Below are positions 21,435 to 35,009 of a stretch of DNA of 64,000 nucleotides, one piece after another. Each line of letters opens with the position of its first letter. Position 1 is the stretch's first letter. The position numbers and the translations under genes are program-made. The DNA comes from Nyssa sinensis (Eukaryota; Streptophyta; Magnoliopsida; Cornales; Nyssaceae), in assembly GCA_008638375.1 (NCBI GenBank), contig VIRR01000563.1:1-64000 (forward strand). The letters run 5' to 3'. Below the pieces are notes generated by a model. The model was not told the DNA's origin. It saw only the letters and a list, made by a program, of their open reading frames with translations, and made no database searches.

Positions 21435-21574
21435 AAGGACCAAGTTTAATTTTGTTAAGTATTTTAACAAAATTAATAATAAAATATAGAATATCAAAAT
21501 TTTGAGAGGGTACATGACCCCCACATGTTCTCCCGGATCCATCACTGTCCACTGAGAATTTTTTTCTATACTTA
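19063..21574. other. AT-rich spacer, no gene seen
   Basis: Contains 19806-20070, which matches 44188-44440 closely and marks the rearranged left edge of the large duplication. A MITE-like AT-rich segment at about 20545-20745 has an inverted relative at about 38030-38215. AT microsatellites lie at 20371-20395 and 21394-21432. No coding frame recognised. Confidence 0.55.
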
Positions 21575-22802
21575 TTAACTTTATTCCCACCTCACAAAGG
21601 AGAAAATCTTGAACCAGTAGTGGATTCTCTTTATCTTCTTCTTTGAATCCTCTCATCCTTCGAAAGAATACATATAGTCTTTTGCTCTCAAGTCAGGCTC
21701 TTGCAATCTCACGGTCAGTACTATTCTTATTATTTTTCTGCTTTTTCTTGCTAGCATTTTTTTTTTAATTTCGTTATTAAACTCTTCTAAGTAGGATTAA
21801 TTAATAAAGAAATGCACATAGTTACACACACATACACAGTAATGCATATTTGTGATTTGGTGTTGCTCAAAAACACCAAGAGAAAAAAAACAAAGATAAA
21901 GGAGTTGGTTTTCTGCACTCATTATACCTGATCCTGCATCATCATAGTTTGCATGAAATGTTTTTTCATGCATTTATATTTGTTTATGAGTTTGCTTAAT
22001 ATCATGGCTCATCATTGATCTATGATCAATCTAACATGGTTCTCAATCATAATTACTAATTGGCTAAAATTATTGAAAAATATTGTGGTTAATTTAATAT
22101 TTTAGAAGTTTTCAAAAAAATTTAAATTTGCCCCCACTAAATAATTTTTTTTAACCTTGCCCCCAATGAGTTTGTTTTACAAATTTTCTAATTAGTTATA
22201 TTTGGGGATAGCTAGTGAAAAAAAATATTAGATGATTAAATAATTAAGTTACAACATTTATATTTGTTTGAGGTTATTGAAGAGTTGGGGAGGTCTAAAA
22301 TGGAATCAAAAAAAGAAAAAATTTTGAGCTCAGATTTTACATCCTAATAATTATAGTTGATGTAATTTAGTTACATCCTCTTGATGTACTATCATTTCAC
22401 ACATACAGTGATCTAGGATTCCAACACTAAATTTTGATAATTTTTGTCCTTAATTTTATTTATTAAATTTATTTTGTCTCTTTTATTGTTGATTTAGTGA
22501 GAACAAAAAAGGCATGGTTAAAGGCTTAAATTCAAATATTTGGCATCTGAACAAGTAGAAAATAATATATATAAACATGGATATATATATATATATTTAT
22601 ATAATTCTTTCTTTTTCATTTTAGATTTTTTGGTTCAAATCTCCATTGAAAGACACATCATACAAGAATTTTTAACATTACTTTCCTTCTACGTTTTTTA
22701 TACGTAAAAATTAAGGTTGTTTGAAAAATAATTAGCTTGAAAAGTGGAGTAAGAGTGCTTTCAAAGGATCTTAGAAGGTATATGAATCCCAAGTAAATGA
22801 TT

Positions 22803-25589
22803 TGTTAGATTTGGTGTAATAACATAAAAGAGACAAGAAAGAGAGAAGAGAGAAGAGAAAAACCAAAGGACTACATTGTATTAGACTGAATTCTAGTGAA
22901 AGTAAACAAGAGAGCTCCTTATATAGACGAGTGATGAGGTTGTGCATGGAAAGTATAAATAAAGGAAATAAACTATGAAATTCTAATCCTACTATAATTA
23001 CACCCCCCTCGTACTTCTAATATACTTTTAACACCCCCCCTCATACTCGTGGTGGGAGGTAGACCAACTTGAGTTTGCCAACAAAAATCTTTGAAAGTTG
23101 AGAGGTGACTTGTTGGCGTTATGGTTAAAATGTAAATGTTACCCAAGTTGACATGGTTGTGGAGGTGGAACCTCACTAGAGTTCATGACAACCCATGGAA
23201 GAGCGGAGCTGGAACTGAAGGCGGCGCATGAAAGCGCGGAGCTAGAACTGAAGGTAGCGCATGGAAGTGTAAATAATGGTGTGCATAGCCGAGGAACAGT
23301 GATAGTGAGGAGCAGTGACATAGTCACGATTGAGCCGAATGGTTGATCGAATGTTGACAGGGACGGTGAGGAGTAGTGACATAGTCACGACTGAGCCGGA
23401 TGGTTGATTTTGTGATGATGAACAGAGACGTTACACCGTTGATTGGCAGATGTGGCGGAGGTACAAGGCCGAGATAGGTTGTTGCGGATGTATGATGGTG
23501 AGAGTGATAACGACATGGTTGGAGGATTTTGCACGATAATGAGAAGATTCCGGTGGTGCAACAGTGAGTGAGTGAATGACTGAGTGAGTGAGTGAGACCT
23601 TCGGTCTGTGACTAGTGACAACAAGTGTCACGACCTAAAACCCACCCTATGCGGATCTCGTATCGCGGGGCCGACCTAATGGCCGTCCCTACTTTTTTCA
23701 TTCTTTGTATCCATGACAACAATCTAAAATGTAAATTTAACAGTAAATTAGCGAAAGTCTTAATACAAAATATTGTTTAACAACTGAAAAATGTAAACCG
23801 ATATAAACTGAACATAAAATCACTCTTAGGTGATGAGTACATGGGAGAGACTCTATTCACTTTTATCATGCTGCTCAACTGTATTCCTAAGCTCCTGACC
23901 TCCTATTGTGGTTCTGTAGCATTCTCACCTTAAAAAAAATAAGTAAATGCTGTGAATTAACAAAGCTTAGTAAGTAAAAGCCCATCTCCGACACGGGTTA
24001 GGGTTAACATAGAAAAATATGAACTCATAGGGTGAACATGATAGCTAATCATGACAACAGTTGCAGTTAACAGTAAAATGCCACAATGGCCAATGAACAG
24101 TAAGTCTCAATAAACAAGTATGAGTAATGGTATAGCATGAATATGGGAAAGATCAATAATAACAATCAACATAAAAATATACTGCTACAATAAATCAATC
24201 ACAATCAAGTCCAATAAATAAGGGAACTGTCAACATGGAATTATTCATAAGGAAATGACAACATCTTATGAATTCAATAAACGTAAACATAACAACAGTC
24301 AATCATAAGTGATGCATTTACTCTGTTTAGGGTTTGGCAGACCCTCGGTCTTTTGGAGCCTAGCATACTCCCCTTAACCTCAATGCATATAAAAATGCCC
24401 TTATAACTCAATGCGTAAAAATGCCATCATTGCCATATGTCCTTTCACGGACTTGACCCGTAGGTCTGGACAACTCAGATAGCATCAGATGGATATTGTG
24501 ACTGAGTACAAATCCGACATTTAATTATCTCATGATTCTTTTGTGATTCCATAAGAAGTGTATATACATGGAATAACATGCAATAGACATATAATAATAG
24601 GCCTTTCAAGGCATAGTACAACACAACAATTATGATATCGCAGTCAATAACATCCACAAGATAGAATAATATCAATTGTGGAACAATAACAGTTAGTTCG
24701 TAAAAGAGTACAAAATTTGGTAGTAATAGAAGGAATGTGGCTTGGAAGACTACATGTAAGAGATAGGGTTTACTTACCTTTAATCCGTATGATCTACTTT
24801 AGTACTCCGTAATTTTCTCCTTTCCCTTTGACTTGTCTATACATCAATAAACATGTCTCAGTTCTAATGTCATTTATCAAATTGTACATATCGTTACTCT
24901 AAGTATCTCTTTTACTAATTTAAACTCTACCATTGAGTCCAGGATTTAGAAGAAAATCAGTTTAGGCTTTCACAGGTTTTCAATTTGGACTTCTATACCG
25001 AAAAGGGTAAAATGGTCATTATAAATGTCTATTTTTTGGGACCTAGTTTCACAAATTGGACTTCACCGTTAAGTCCAGAAGATTTGAAATAATAAAAATT
25101 TACTATTTACTTAGTTCAATCGGAGTTCGTTTGACTCACGTTTGACTTAGGGACATTTTGGTTATTTTAGCATTTATATGGATATTTTATTTTTTGGGAC
25201 TCTGTCTCGTGAAACAGACCTCATCATTGTGTCCAGAAGGTCCAAAATAGTAAATTTATACTATTCATCTACTAAATTTGGACACCAAAATTTAAAATAA
25301 CAATTAATTAATTTACTAAATTAATTACTTAACTATATATATATATATATATATATATTTATTAGTTCCACATTTGAACACAAGTGCCCTATATTGTATT
25401 AGACTGAATTTTTCTAAAGGACTACATTATATTAGACTGAATTCTTGTGAAACTAAACAAGAGAGCTCCTTATATAGGAGAGTGATGAGATTGTTCATGA
25501 AAAGTGTAAATAAAGAAAATAAATTATGAAATCCTAATCCTACTAGAATTACACAATACTATATATGTAACCCTAATATACTTCTAACA
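22803..25589 (-). mobile_element. Copia-type LTR retrotransposon remnant with a nested element
   Basis: Left LTR 22803-23033 (TGTTAGATTTGG ... CTTTTAACA) and a truncated right LTR, about 25385-25589, ending CTTCTAACA. Next to the left LTR on the minus strand is a G-rich polypurine tract (complement of 23034-23040), preceded by a short peptide KLKLVYLPPRV ending in a stop at 23041-23043. This resembles the C-terminal end of a copia polyprotein, so the element reads right to left. The remaining interior is non-coding, with short duplications (about 23200-23270 and 23280-23410). The corresponding place in duplication copy 2 (about 47126-47134) lacks the element. The target duplication is imperfect (gatt/aatt). 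Confidence 0.7.
23626..25380. mobile_element. Nested gypsy-type LTR fragment inside the copia remnant
   Basis: Starts TGTCACGACC followed by AAACCCACCCTATGCGGA, like the start of the 5-kb element at 51437. Around 24990-25300 it contains two copies of the same repeat of roughly 135-190 bp (ttttgggac ... cattg/gttaag tccagaag) seen at 54050-54440 in that element. ACAAG is found at 23621-23625 and again at 25380-25384, which may be the target duplication, although the right end lacks the expected terminal TTACA. Non-coding. An AT microsatellite lies at 25335-25360. Confidence 0.6.
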
Positions 25590-26289
25590 CAATTATTGTT
25601 AGTTTTTGTCCCAAAACTCATTCAAATATAAAATTGCTAAATTAATTCATATGACAACTTTAAGAGGCATTAAAAAAAATTAGAAATAAAAGAGAGAGAT
25701 TTGTGTCTGTTGTATTGGAGTTTGAGAATAGTTATAATGATTCTTGTATAAGAATTTGGAATAAGAATTAAAATTTTTATAAAAGCAATGTTAAAATCAT
25801 GTGCACATTTTTTTATGTGCAATAGTATAAATTATATAAAATGTGTTTAAGGGATGTAAATCCTATGTAAAAGATTTGCGAATGCTATAATTTTTTTTAG
25901 TCATAATAGAAAAATTACAGTTCATTGGATTCGTCTTATTCTTTTTTTTTTTGGTGCAAATGTTACGATCAAACTTTTAAATTTTTGTTCTTTCACATAA
26001 TTTAATTTAATTTTATTAGTGAGTTAAAGTTTCTCCCATTAAGGCAAGAATTCTTCCTCTACCCCTGTTTAAATGTTTTGTTCGAAATGTGTTAATTACA
26101 ATTAATCTAATCAAATATATAAATAAACAAAAATTTAAAAATAAATGAGGACTTGTTCCCGGCTATCACGGGATTTAAATGGATTTGGGGAGAAACTTTT
26201 TTTCATGGGACGGGGTTAAGGAAAAGGTCCCCTGTCCCAAACTTGTCCTGTTTCCATTCCTAGTCATTCGACATTCTTTAGTTTCTAAT

Positions 26290-29200
26290 GATGTGTGCGA
26301 TGCTACTCTATCTACAAGGAGATGGGAAAGGCTTTGAACTCTCTTCTCTGCTTTAGGTTGCTAAGTTTAATGGAAAAGTACAACTAGTTGAGTGAGAGCA
26401 AGGACCAATCCCTATTTTTATAACCCAAGCATAAGTCACCCATAAAGAAATGCTAATAAAAGGTCCATACTTAATTATAAAATCTATATCAATGCCCTGA
26501 GCGATAACACATACTTAAGGTGCACCAAACTTAATGTATCTTCACTATCACTGTCAATAAATTGAGCTTACTCGGTTTACTTTTTTCCAATCAAACATTC
26601 TAATTAAACTGGTGTTTCATAAATATAAAATGTAATGAGATATGTTATTCCACTCACATAAAAAAATCTTACATTTTTCCACTCTGTTTGCCTAGATTGA
26701 TATTAGAATTTTGAAAACATCTTACATTCAAAACTAAAATTATTTAAACCATCATGTAACTCTTACATATTTTAATCCCAAAATTCATATTTATTCATAA
26801 TAAATCAATGTTATAACAACAATTATAATATTTTTTATTAATCATAGACTTTGGCTTTGGTATCACTAAAATGAATCATTATGCATCCTATGTGTAGCAA
26901 AATTAAAAATTTAAATTAAATAATTTCCTTGTCTTATGATTAGTCTATGATGTATACAAAATATTCATAATGGTACAAGAATCTTTGATCATAGTTACCT
27001 TTGTACTGCATTTTTCAAAACCTTTTAGACGATCGACAATAACCATATATGCATCTCGTCTTTAAACGTATCCACACAAGTGAATCCTAAACTTGAAGAA
27101 ACTCTCAAGTTTCAATTGGATTCTTCAACTCTTGAAGAAGAGAGAGAGACAACTAGAGACGAGAGAGAGTGGGGGGGGGGGGGGGGGGTTGCACAACTTA
27201 CTCTAGGGTAGAGAGAAAAATTTATATCTTTTGTCTCTACATGTCATATTTATTATAAAACTAACCCTAACCCTAGTCATACTAGGATTTGACTAAATTA
27301 CAAAGCTATTACTATTAACTCTTAATAATAAATGTCCCTTTTAATTATTCAAATTATACATCACCGTTTTGTGTGAGACCCCTAAGGTTTATACTAATAT
27401 GGTTGTAGAAGTTAATACTCAAAAGTATTACAAATTAGAATTCTTTCTAATTTAATTTGAATTGTAACCCTTTTTAATTCTCTCTTAATGAAAATAATAA
27501 ATTATCTATCGCAAAACTTTACATTATATGTCACACGCTAGCTTCCAAGAGGCCCAAACTAGATGCACAAAATATGTGTAAAAATACATTAAACATCTGT
27601 ACATGTGTAAGAAACTAAGTGTACACCAACAAAACAGATTGCTTAAAATTCAAACTAGTCATGCTAGTCTATCAATAAAACACTTTCAATTGCATTTTAT
27701 ATGCAACTTTAACATACATACTGCTTTTGAAATTCATATCAATAAAATAGATACTTTTTGACTAGATTATAAACTTTAGTGTGTTAGAAAATAAATTCTC
27801 CTGTCAACTATAACCAAAACATACTAGGAAGTTCTAAAGATGGCATTAAATATCAAGAATGATTGAGAAATGGTAATATAAATATAAAGCTGATCTTTAA
27901 ATCTTGAAACCCTTGGTGATACACATATCAACAAAAGTGTTGAGACAAGCATATGTTTTTCTTCCATGTATCTTTACGAGATAAAGAATTCCCACTAATT
28001 TTACAAATATTTATAATAATAGTATCAATATAAAATGTTTAACAAACAACTCTTATTACTTCTTATAAGGGAAATGTTCTCATACATAATATGAGTTTTA
28101 AACTTAAATTCCCAAAAAAGATTTATATCAGGTATACGAGGATCTTTTACAAAATGAGTAACAATTTGAAAATAAACCTATAAAATCTTGATGAAGAGAT
28201 CAAAAATTATCAATCTCAATAGAGCCTTCCTCATAATTTTCTTGAAAACCAATAAAAGAGTTGTAACTTTTCTATGTGTCACAATATAAGTTTGCAAAAA
28301 TTATGTTAATACCACCTTTATAAAAACCTAAATTAACAAGTGACACACACTAAGAATTATGTTCAACATAATTTAATTCTTAATCTAAACCAAAATATGC
28401 CAACTATCTTAAATACGCTTATTTAAAACTTAGTCAAATAATCAATTATACTCAGATGATATGGAATCATAATCAACAAGTTTGACTCCTACATATGACT
28501 TGATATATCTAATCAATTAGGCAGTGAATCAATAATATTCATAAAATTTATAACTGTGGGGTACACCTATAATACCAAAAACTTTATCGAGAATGAAAAT
28601 CACTCTACTAAATTATCTCACCAGAACAATTAAATTGCAAATAATAAAAAATTGTAGAGGTATAAAATAGTAGCATACATAATCTTTCATTACTCACTTA
28701 ACTTGCACAACAAATACAATACTAGCATATCAGTTAACTAACATTTATGCGATTAAATGACCGTAATCCAATTAATTGAAAAATTAATTAGATTTATCCA
28801 GATTTGTCTAAGTAAACTGGTATAAGTCCAAATCTTGTGAGAGTAGGTGCGTCATTGCAATACATCTTTGGAGCAAGAGACCGCAACATGCTATAAGTCC
28901 TCTCTACTGTATGTTAATCCAGATAGACAACAAACACAAGTCTTCGAATAGTCTAACATCTTTGAGGCAAGAAGAACCCTTTAAACCGTGAAACTCAAAA
29001 TATCTACTCTACCCCACCAAGTGATTACCCTCCTAGGGAGATGATCACAACCCGTTTGGATCCTTGATACAATTGCAATCCTAAATCAAATATATATATA
29101 TATATATATATATATACTTTCTTTAATTTATTAAGGGCACCTACGAAACCATGAAGATCAGCCCACTTCGTGAAAGCATAATCATCATGTCACATGTAAC

Positions 29201-30905
29201 CCATAAGAATATGACTACTACTTTATGCCCATTTTGTTTTCAAATTTTTCGAGCAAATTATACTTAAAAATTTCATAAGCATATCTATATATATATATAT
29301 ATATATATGTGTGCTCAAATAGTGTCAATAAATATAACCTTCCATATTTTGAGGATGTAAAATATATTAACATATGGGTTTACTACAACCATATTCATAA
29401 ACAATAATAAAATATGGCATTCCTTTATGTAAAATCCCAAAACATTGACACCACTATACTTGATCACTTTATTGGATAACATAACTCTTTAGCGGCACAT
29501 TATGCAAGATGACACTAGTTCTTTCTAAAAAAATTAATGTGTAACTAAATCATTATTATTTTGACACGAAACGAAAACTAATAATGGACACGACCCACAA
29601 TGTCATCCCATATGACATAAGACAAAATAAATAATTATAAGTTCATTGATAACAAGAGGCCACATAATCGATTCCATAAAATTGGAATCAAAATAATATT
29701 TTCAAAGCTTTATGCACAATATTAATAAATGCGTTAAAAATAATTTCTAGACTTCAAATTCCTAATTCATTACATTGTGATACTTTTTGAGATTCCAAAC
29801 TTTAGGGCTTTTGAAGCCCGTGATCAAGCGTGTCTAATTTCATTGAGATCATAAGAAATTGATATGTATACAACTGAAATTTATGGCCTCAAGTCTTTTC
29901 GGCTGCCGAAAAAATTAACCACTTTTTTCTTAGTTTCCCTCATTAAATACATATATTTCATGTAATTAAATTACATGAACACATTCTAAAGACAATTGAA
30001 GTTTTCATGATCAAAATCAATCTAAACCATATCTGTTAGGTTTCGCTTCAACAGAAGACAAAACTTTCAAAATCATAACATAGGATGATTCATACTAATT
30101 AAAAACAACATCCTCAAGATCGGATTTTCATGGGCAACAAAAGCCCTCTATCAATTTGAATCGAAACTCATTCATTATGATCGAATTAATCAAAATCCCT
30201 AAAATGCATGTGCGGTAATCCGAAAATTAGAGCTCTAATTGCTATTGGATGAAAACCAAATTGTTTAAATTGATTATATGATTATAATCTACAAAATCCC
30301 CATAATATCTCAATCAATTTCATGGAAAAAGATGATCACTTTTGCCAAACAATTTCATACGAATTTCATGCTTTAAAATAATCCATGAATTCTTTTAATT
30401 TGAAAATCCATATAATAATATGAAATTTTATCATCAGGAAAAAACATAGCCTATGATTCTAGACATGACGACTTTGATACCACCCGTAAGATTTTAATCC
30501 AAATAACACACATGTACAATCATAAGCAATTAAAGATTAATATGACAAATAATGGTGTGTACCCGAATCCATGAATGATATGAATAAACCTTATATGATA
30601 ATCTAAAACCTCCTTCTCGATGTTGCCATCATTAGAGTTTGTCTACAATTCTGTCTTAGGTTGGTAAGTCCAATGGAGAGACATACTGTAATAGTTGAAC
30701 GAGACCGAAGATCAACCCCAATATATTTATAACCAAAGTGCAAGTCGTAACCCATAAAATACTGCTTGTCAAAGAATTCACACATATCCGTAAAATCTAT
30801 ACCAATGTCCTACGTGATATTTGGCAATTGACTAAAATTTAATTTCATAAAAATAAACCTATTGTCCACTGTTAACTTACTGAACATTCTTTTACATTTA
30901 AACTT
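26290..30905 (-). mobile_element. Non-coding LTR element (LARD-like), copy 1, upstream of NLR1
   Basis: A left LTR part, about 26290-26673, ends AATCTTACA. A right LTR part, about 30485-30905, starts CGTAAGATTTTAATCC (TGTGAGATC in copy 2), and the two parts align along their length (for example gctttaggttgctaag with gtcttaggttggtaag). On the minus strand, next to the right LTR, is TGGTATCAAAGTCG (complement of 30469-30482), a tRNA-Met-type primer-binding site. A purine-rich tract AGAGTGGAAAAA abuts the left LTR. About 3.8 kb of interior is AT-rich with no gag or pol. The right LTR is truncated and its homology stops about 45 bp before the NLR1 start codon. A run of 18 G lies at 27171-27188. 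Confidence 0.7.
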
Positions 30906-30948
30906 TACATATTTTTGGCAATTGTTTGCAATTAGGTTGTGTTGGGGC

Positions 30949-33900
30949 ATGGAGTACCTCCAAGCAATTTGTAAAAGCATTGAATTTTTGAAAAACTCTT
31001 GGGCATTCATTCGCGAGTGCTATAATTATCACGAATTGCTTGATGAAAAGCATCAAACTCTAAGAAGGAGAATGGAAGCATTGCAATGCCGAGAAAAGGA
31101 TGTGCATGATGAATTGAGAAATTCACAGTATGACTCTAGAAAGAAGCGAAAGAGAGAAGTAGAGAACTGGTTTCAAAATGTAAGACAAAAAATAACTGAA
31201 GTACAAGAGGTTGAAAAGAATGCTGGATTAAGAAGATATCTTTCACGATCGCATTTTTTGAGGATTGTTGATAAAAATATTCAAGAAGTAAACGAGCTTA
31301 TTGAGAAAGGTGGATTTGCTGAGGGGCTTCTAATTGATGTACACAATAAAAAAGGAGAGCCATTGATAACAACACCATTAGTGGGTCAAACTACAGCTAG
31401 GAGAAATTTGGAAAAAATTTGGAAATTCTTGATGGATGATGAGATAACACGCATCGGAGTTTATGGGATGGGAGGTGTGGGCAAAACGACCATTATGACT
31501 CATATCCATAATCGACTCTTGAAAAATCCTCATTTAGCACATCATGTATATTGGGTAACTATGTCACAAGAATCAAGCATTCACAAATTGCAAAATGAGA
31601 TTGCAAAACTTATAAGTCTACATCTTTCAGAGGAGCTTGATGAAAGGAAAAGGGCGGCAAAGTTATTCCATGCATTGAGAAGAAGAAAGAAATTTGTAGT
31701 TATTTTAGATGATATGTGGAGAGTATTTCTTCCGGAGCATATTGGTATTCCAGTTGGAGTTGAAGAAGGAAGGTTACTTGTAACTACTCGGTTATTGGAA
31801 GTCTGTCGAGGAATGCGGTGCCAACAAACTATCAAGGTAGAGCCTCTTTCTACAGAAGAAGCATGGGATCTGTTCATGAAGAACGTTTGGAGTGACAAGG
31901 TGGTTGATAAAAAAGTAGAAGAAATTGCAAGGTCTATTTCCATGGAATGTGCTGGTTTACCTCTTGCCATCGTCACAACAGCTAGAAGCATGAGAGGTGT
32001 TGATGACATTCATGACTGGCGCAATGCACTAGTTGAGCTGAGAGAACCAGCTGAGGGACTTGTGGATATAGAGGAGGAGGTACTTAAGCCACTAAAATTT
32101 AGTTATGATCGCTTGAAACATGAAAAGCTTCAACGGTGTTTCTTATATTGTGCATCATTTCCTGAAGACTACAAGATCCCAATAATGGAGTTGATAGTGT
32201 ATTGGATTGCTGAGGGGTTACTGGATGAAAGAGGAACTAGGAAAGCACAGTTTGACATGGGTCATTCTATACTGAACAAATTAGAAAATGTTTGTTTGCT
32301 GGAAAGGGCCGTGGATGAAAGGCCAGATTATATTCGTATTTGTGTAAAGATGCACGATGTGATTAGAGATATGGCCCTCAATATCACAAAAGAGAATGGC
32401 TCCGCTATTTTCGAGGTGAAATCTGGAGAGCGGTCTTTGCACATCACAAATGAGAAAGAGTGGTCAGAAAATCTTGAGAGAGTTTTCTTAGCAGATGACA
32501 TAATAGAAGAATATCTCTCCCCTTCCATATCTCCTAAGTGCCCCAGACTTCTCACCCTTCAGCTGCATTTTAACGATTATATCATAGAGCTTCCCAATTC
32601 TTTCTTTGTGCATATGCAGAGCCTGAGAATTTTAGACCTGTCAAAGATGTACAACCTCAAGCGTTTGCCAAATTCTATCTCCGACTTGAAGAGTCTCCGA
32701 GGATTGTTTCTTATTAATTGTCACAATTTAGAATATGTACCTTCATTGGGAGAGCTTACGGAGTTGAGGGAATTGCATCTACACAATAGTGGAGTGAAAG
32801 CAGTACCTACAGGTTTAAAGGGATTAGTCAACCTTAAATGCCTTGATCTATCTTACGTGTGGGGAATACAATCTATTCCAACTGGTTTACTACCCAGTCT
32901 TTCCAATTTACAGTGCCTCAGACTTGATGATTGTAACATTGAGGTTCAGACGGAAGAATTTATTACCTTGAGACAAATAGAGATGCTTGGTATGAAGTTC
33001 TCTAACCTGGATCAATTCAATAGCTATGTCTGTAGTAAAGATTGGGAGAGGTTGAGTCACTATCATCTTCAGTTCCACAATGGCCGTAAACGATTTCTTC
33101 TTCCTTGGCTTAAATGCAGAGAAGTATCTATTTTTTGTATTGATCATGTAATACAGCTTCCTACCAACATGCAGCAGTTGAACATAGTTTATTGCGTTCT
33201 TCCTAAGAGCTTATTGGATATTTCACCTTCTCTGAAGGAAAATACTTGCAAAGATCTAGAGAAATGTTTGATTTGGTCTAGTAAAGGGATAGAGGACCTA
33301 TGGTCGTTCACCACCACCACAACGTCAGTGCCACAAAACCTTCAAGTTTTGTCAGTTTGTTTCCTGCCAGATTTAAAAAGGCTGTTCAAGTACGAGGGAG
33401 TTGAAATGGGAGGGAGACCACCAGTAGAAAGTGGAACCTTTTCTCATCTAAAGTTGTTACATATTTATAATTGTGGTAAACTAAGGTATTTGTTGACAGC
33501 TAGGTTGGTGAGGCACCATATGCAAAACCTTGAATTAATTCATGTGAGTGATTGCTCGCAAATGGAGCACATAATAATAGAAGAGGAAGAAGAGGGGATT
33601 ACTACTGAAAGGAATTCTATTCTCACATTCTCCAAGCTACGGACTTTGAAGTTAGTCGATGTACCAGAATTGAAGAGCATATGTATAGGGACAAAGACAA
33701 TGGTTTGTCCTTCTCTTCAAGAAATTTATGTATTCAATTGTCCCAAGCTTAAGAGGCTTTCTCTCTCTACTATGAACGTGGATGATAGTAGAAGAACATC
33801 AGAGACCCAACTTGATTCTCTCATAAAAATCAGAGGACAAAAAGAGTGGTGGGATTTGTTGGAATGGGATAACCCAGAAGCTAAATCTGCTCTTCAATTC

Positions 33901-34582
33901 TCAATTTTTGAGGTATGTTTTCTGAAGTTTTCATAAATTTTAACAAATATTTCTAATACAGCTATACTGTTCAATGTAATGTTTAGCTGCTCTGAAAAAT
34001 GAGTGCTTTAATGTATTTGCAAAGGCAACCCCCCCCCCCCCCCCCCCTTTTTTATAATTTGTTATCTCAAAAAGAGGAAATTTTTTTTCTCCTATTAATT
34101 TATCAGTTTGAGAAAACAGAAGAATGATGCTTAGGTTTGAAAAATGCATTTCACGAATGATATTAATCCCCTTTTCTTGTTCATTTCATAAAGGAAATGG
34201 AAATGGAAATTTTTGTGCAAGTATCCCATTCAATTAAATGCTTATCATTCCTTTGGAAATGGTTTTTGTTTTTTCACTTAATTCCGAAAGCAGCCCTGTT
34301 TTGTTTTTGAATTCATTTTTTTCTTTCAAAAGGTTTAAAAATTTCTCCCGTTATTTTAGAAACAGAATGAAATATACAGTGAAAATGGACTATCATTACA
34401 TGAATCACGTTACCAAGTATTCCTATTCACTTAATTCTGGTTTTTTCTTTGATGTGTAGGAAATGGGCTTTTCTGGAAGATACAAAGACTTTGCAACTTG
34501 GCCAACATCATGCTATGAAGATTTTTTGCTCTTGATTGGCTTCCCCCTTGGGTGTCAACCTAGTTGGGATTTTTGGGTCTAG
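30949..34582 (+). CDS. NLR1: CC-NBS-LRR disease resistance protein (At4g27190-like)
   Basis: Two coding exons: 30949-33912 (988 codons) and 34460-34582 (40 codons and stop), joined across GAG/GTATGT and TGTGTAG/GAA. Predicted length 1028 residues. Coiled-coil region about 1-130; NB-ARC with P-loop GMGGVGKTT at 173-181, kinase-2 FVVILDDMW at 249-257, RNBS-B LLVTTR near 276, GLPL at 336-339 and MHD at 468-470; then irregular leucine-rich repeats from about 540. All key nucleotide-binding residues are present, so it looks functional. Proteins of this class are intracellular sensors of pathogen effectors that trigger defence and cell death; which effector is unknown. I start at MEYLQ, the first Met after a likely splice acceptor (gcaattag at 30935); an open frame reaches back 29 codons to 30862 but lies in LTR-derived DNA. 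It forms a duplicated pair with 57753-61336. Confidence 0.9.
33913..34459 (+). other. NLR1 intron with 19-C tract
   Basis: A GT-AG intron between the LRR exon and the short last exon. A C-run of 19 lies at 34029-34047; the same site in NLR2 has 36 C with one G (60866-60902). The rest aligns with the NLR2 intron (60750-61300) with small indels. Confidence 0.75.
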
Positions 34583-34973
34583 CAATGATGCAGTAGATAT
34601 GTCCTTCAGTTTTGATGCCTTCTTTGTTTTGTATCTATCAATTTTACTTGTATCTTTGATTGTACTCCTCATTTGGCATCAATATATTTTTATTCTTTTA
34701 CTGATAAAAAAAAAATCTTAATAAAATTAGGAAACCAAAATATCCTAAAAAGTAGTTCAATTTTTTTTTTTTTTTGGTCTTAGGTCGTATTGAGTCATCA
34801 AAGATCCGGCAAGTTATCAGCCGCTTGTTCCACATCAATATTTTAAGTTGTGAATGGTTTTCATGAAACTCTTTTTATGTTAATTTGTTTGTCTTCGGTT
34901 TTATTTCCAGCCAACAAAAAAAGTATTGACACAAAAGTAACAAAATTTGATATTGGATTATAGAAGACACAAA

Positions 34974-35009
<36 letters not shown>

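Noticed and set aside
27262..27277. Interstitial telomere repeat (ctaaccctaaccctag)
   Set aside because: Only two units, degenerate in the duplicate copy (near 48940); too short to mean more than chance.
30862..30948. Earlier ATG for NLR1 adding 29 residues
   Set aside because: The stretch is LTR-derived, is not shared as an open frame in NLR2, and a splice acceptor lies between it and MEYLQ.
31581..32009. Minus-strand frame of 142 residues inside NLR1 (also 58397-58810 in NLR2)
   Set aside because: Mirror of the conserved NB-ARC coding sequence; conserved only because the sense strand is.
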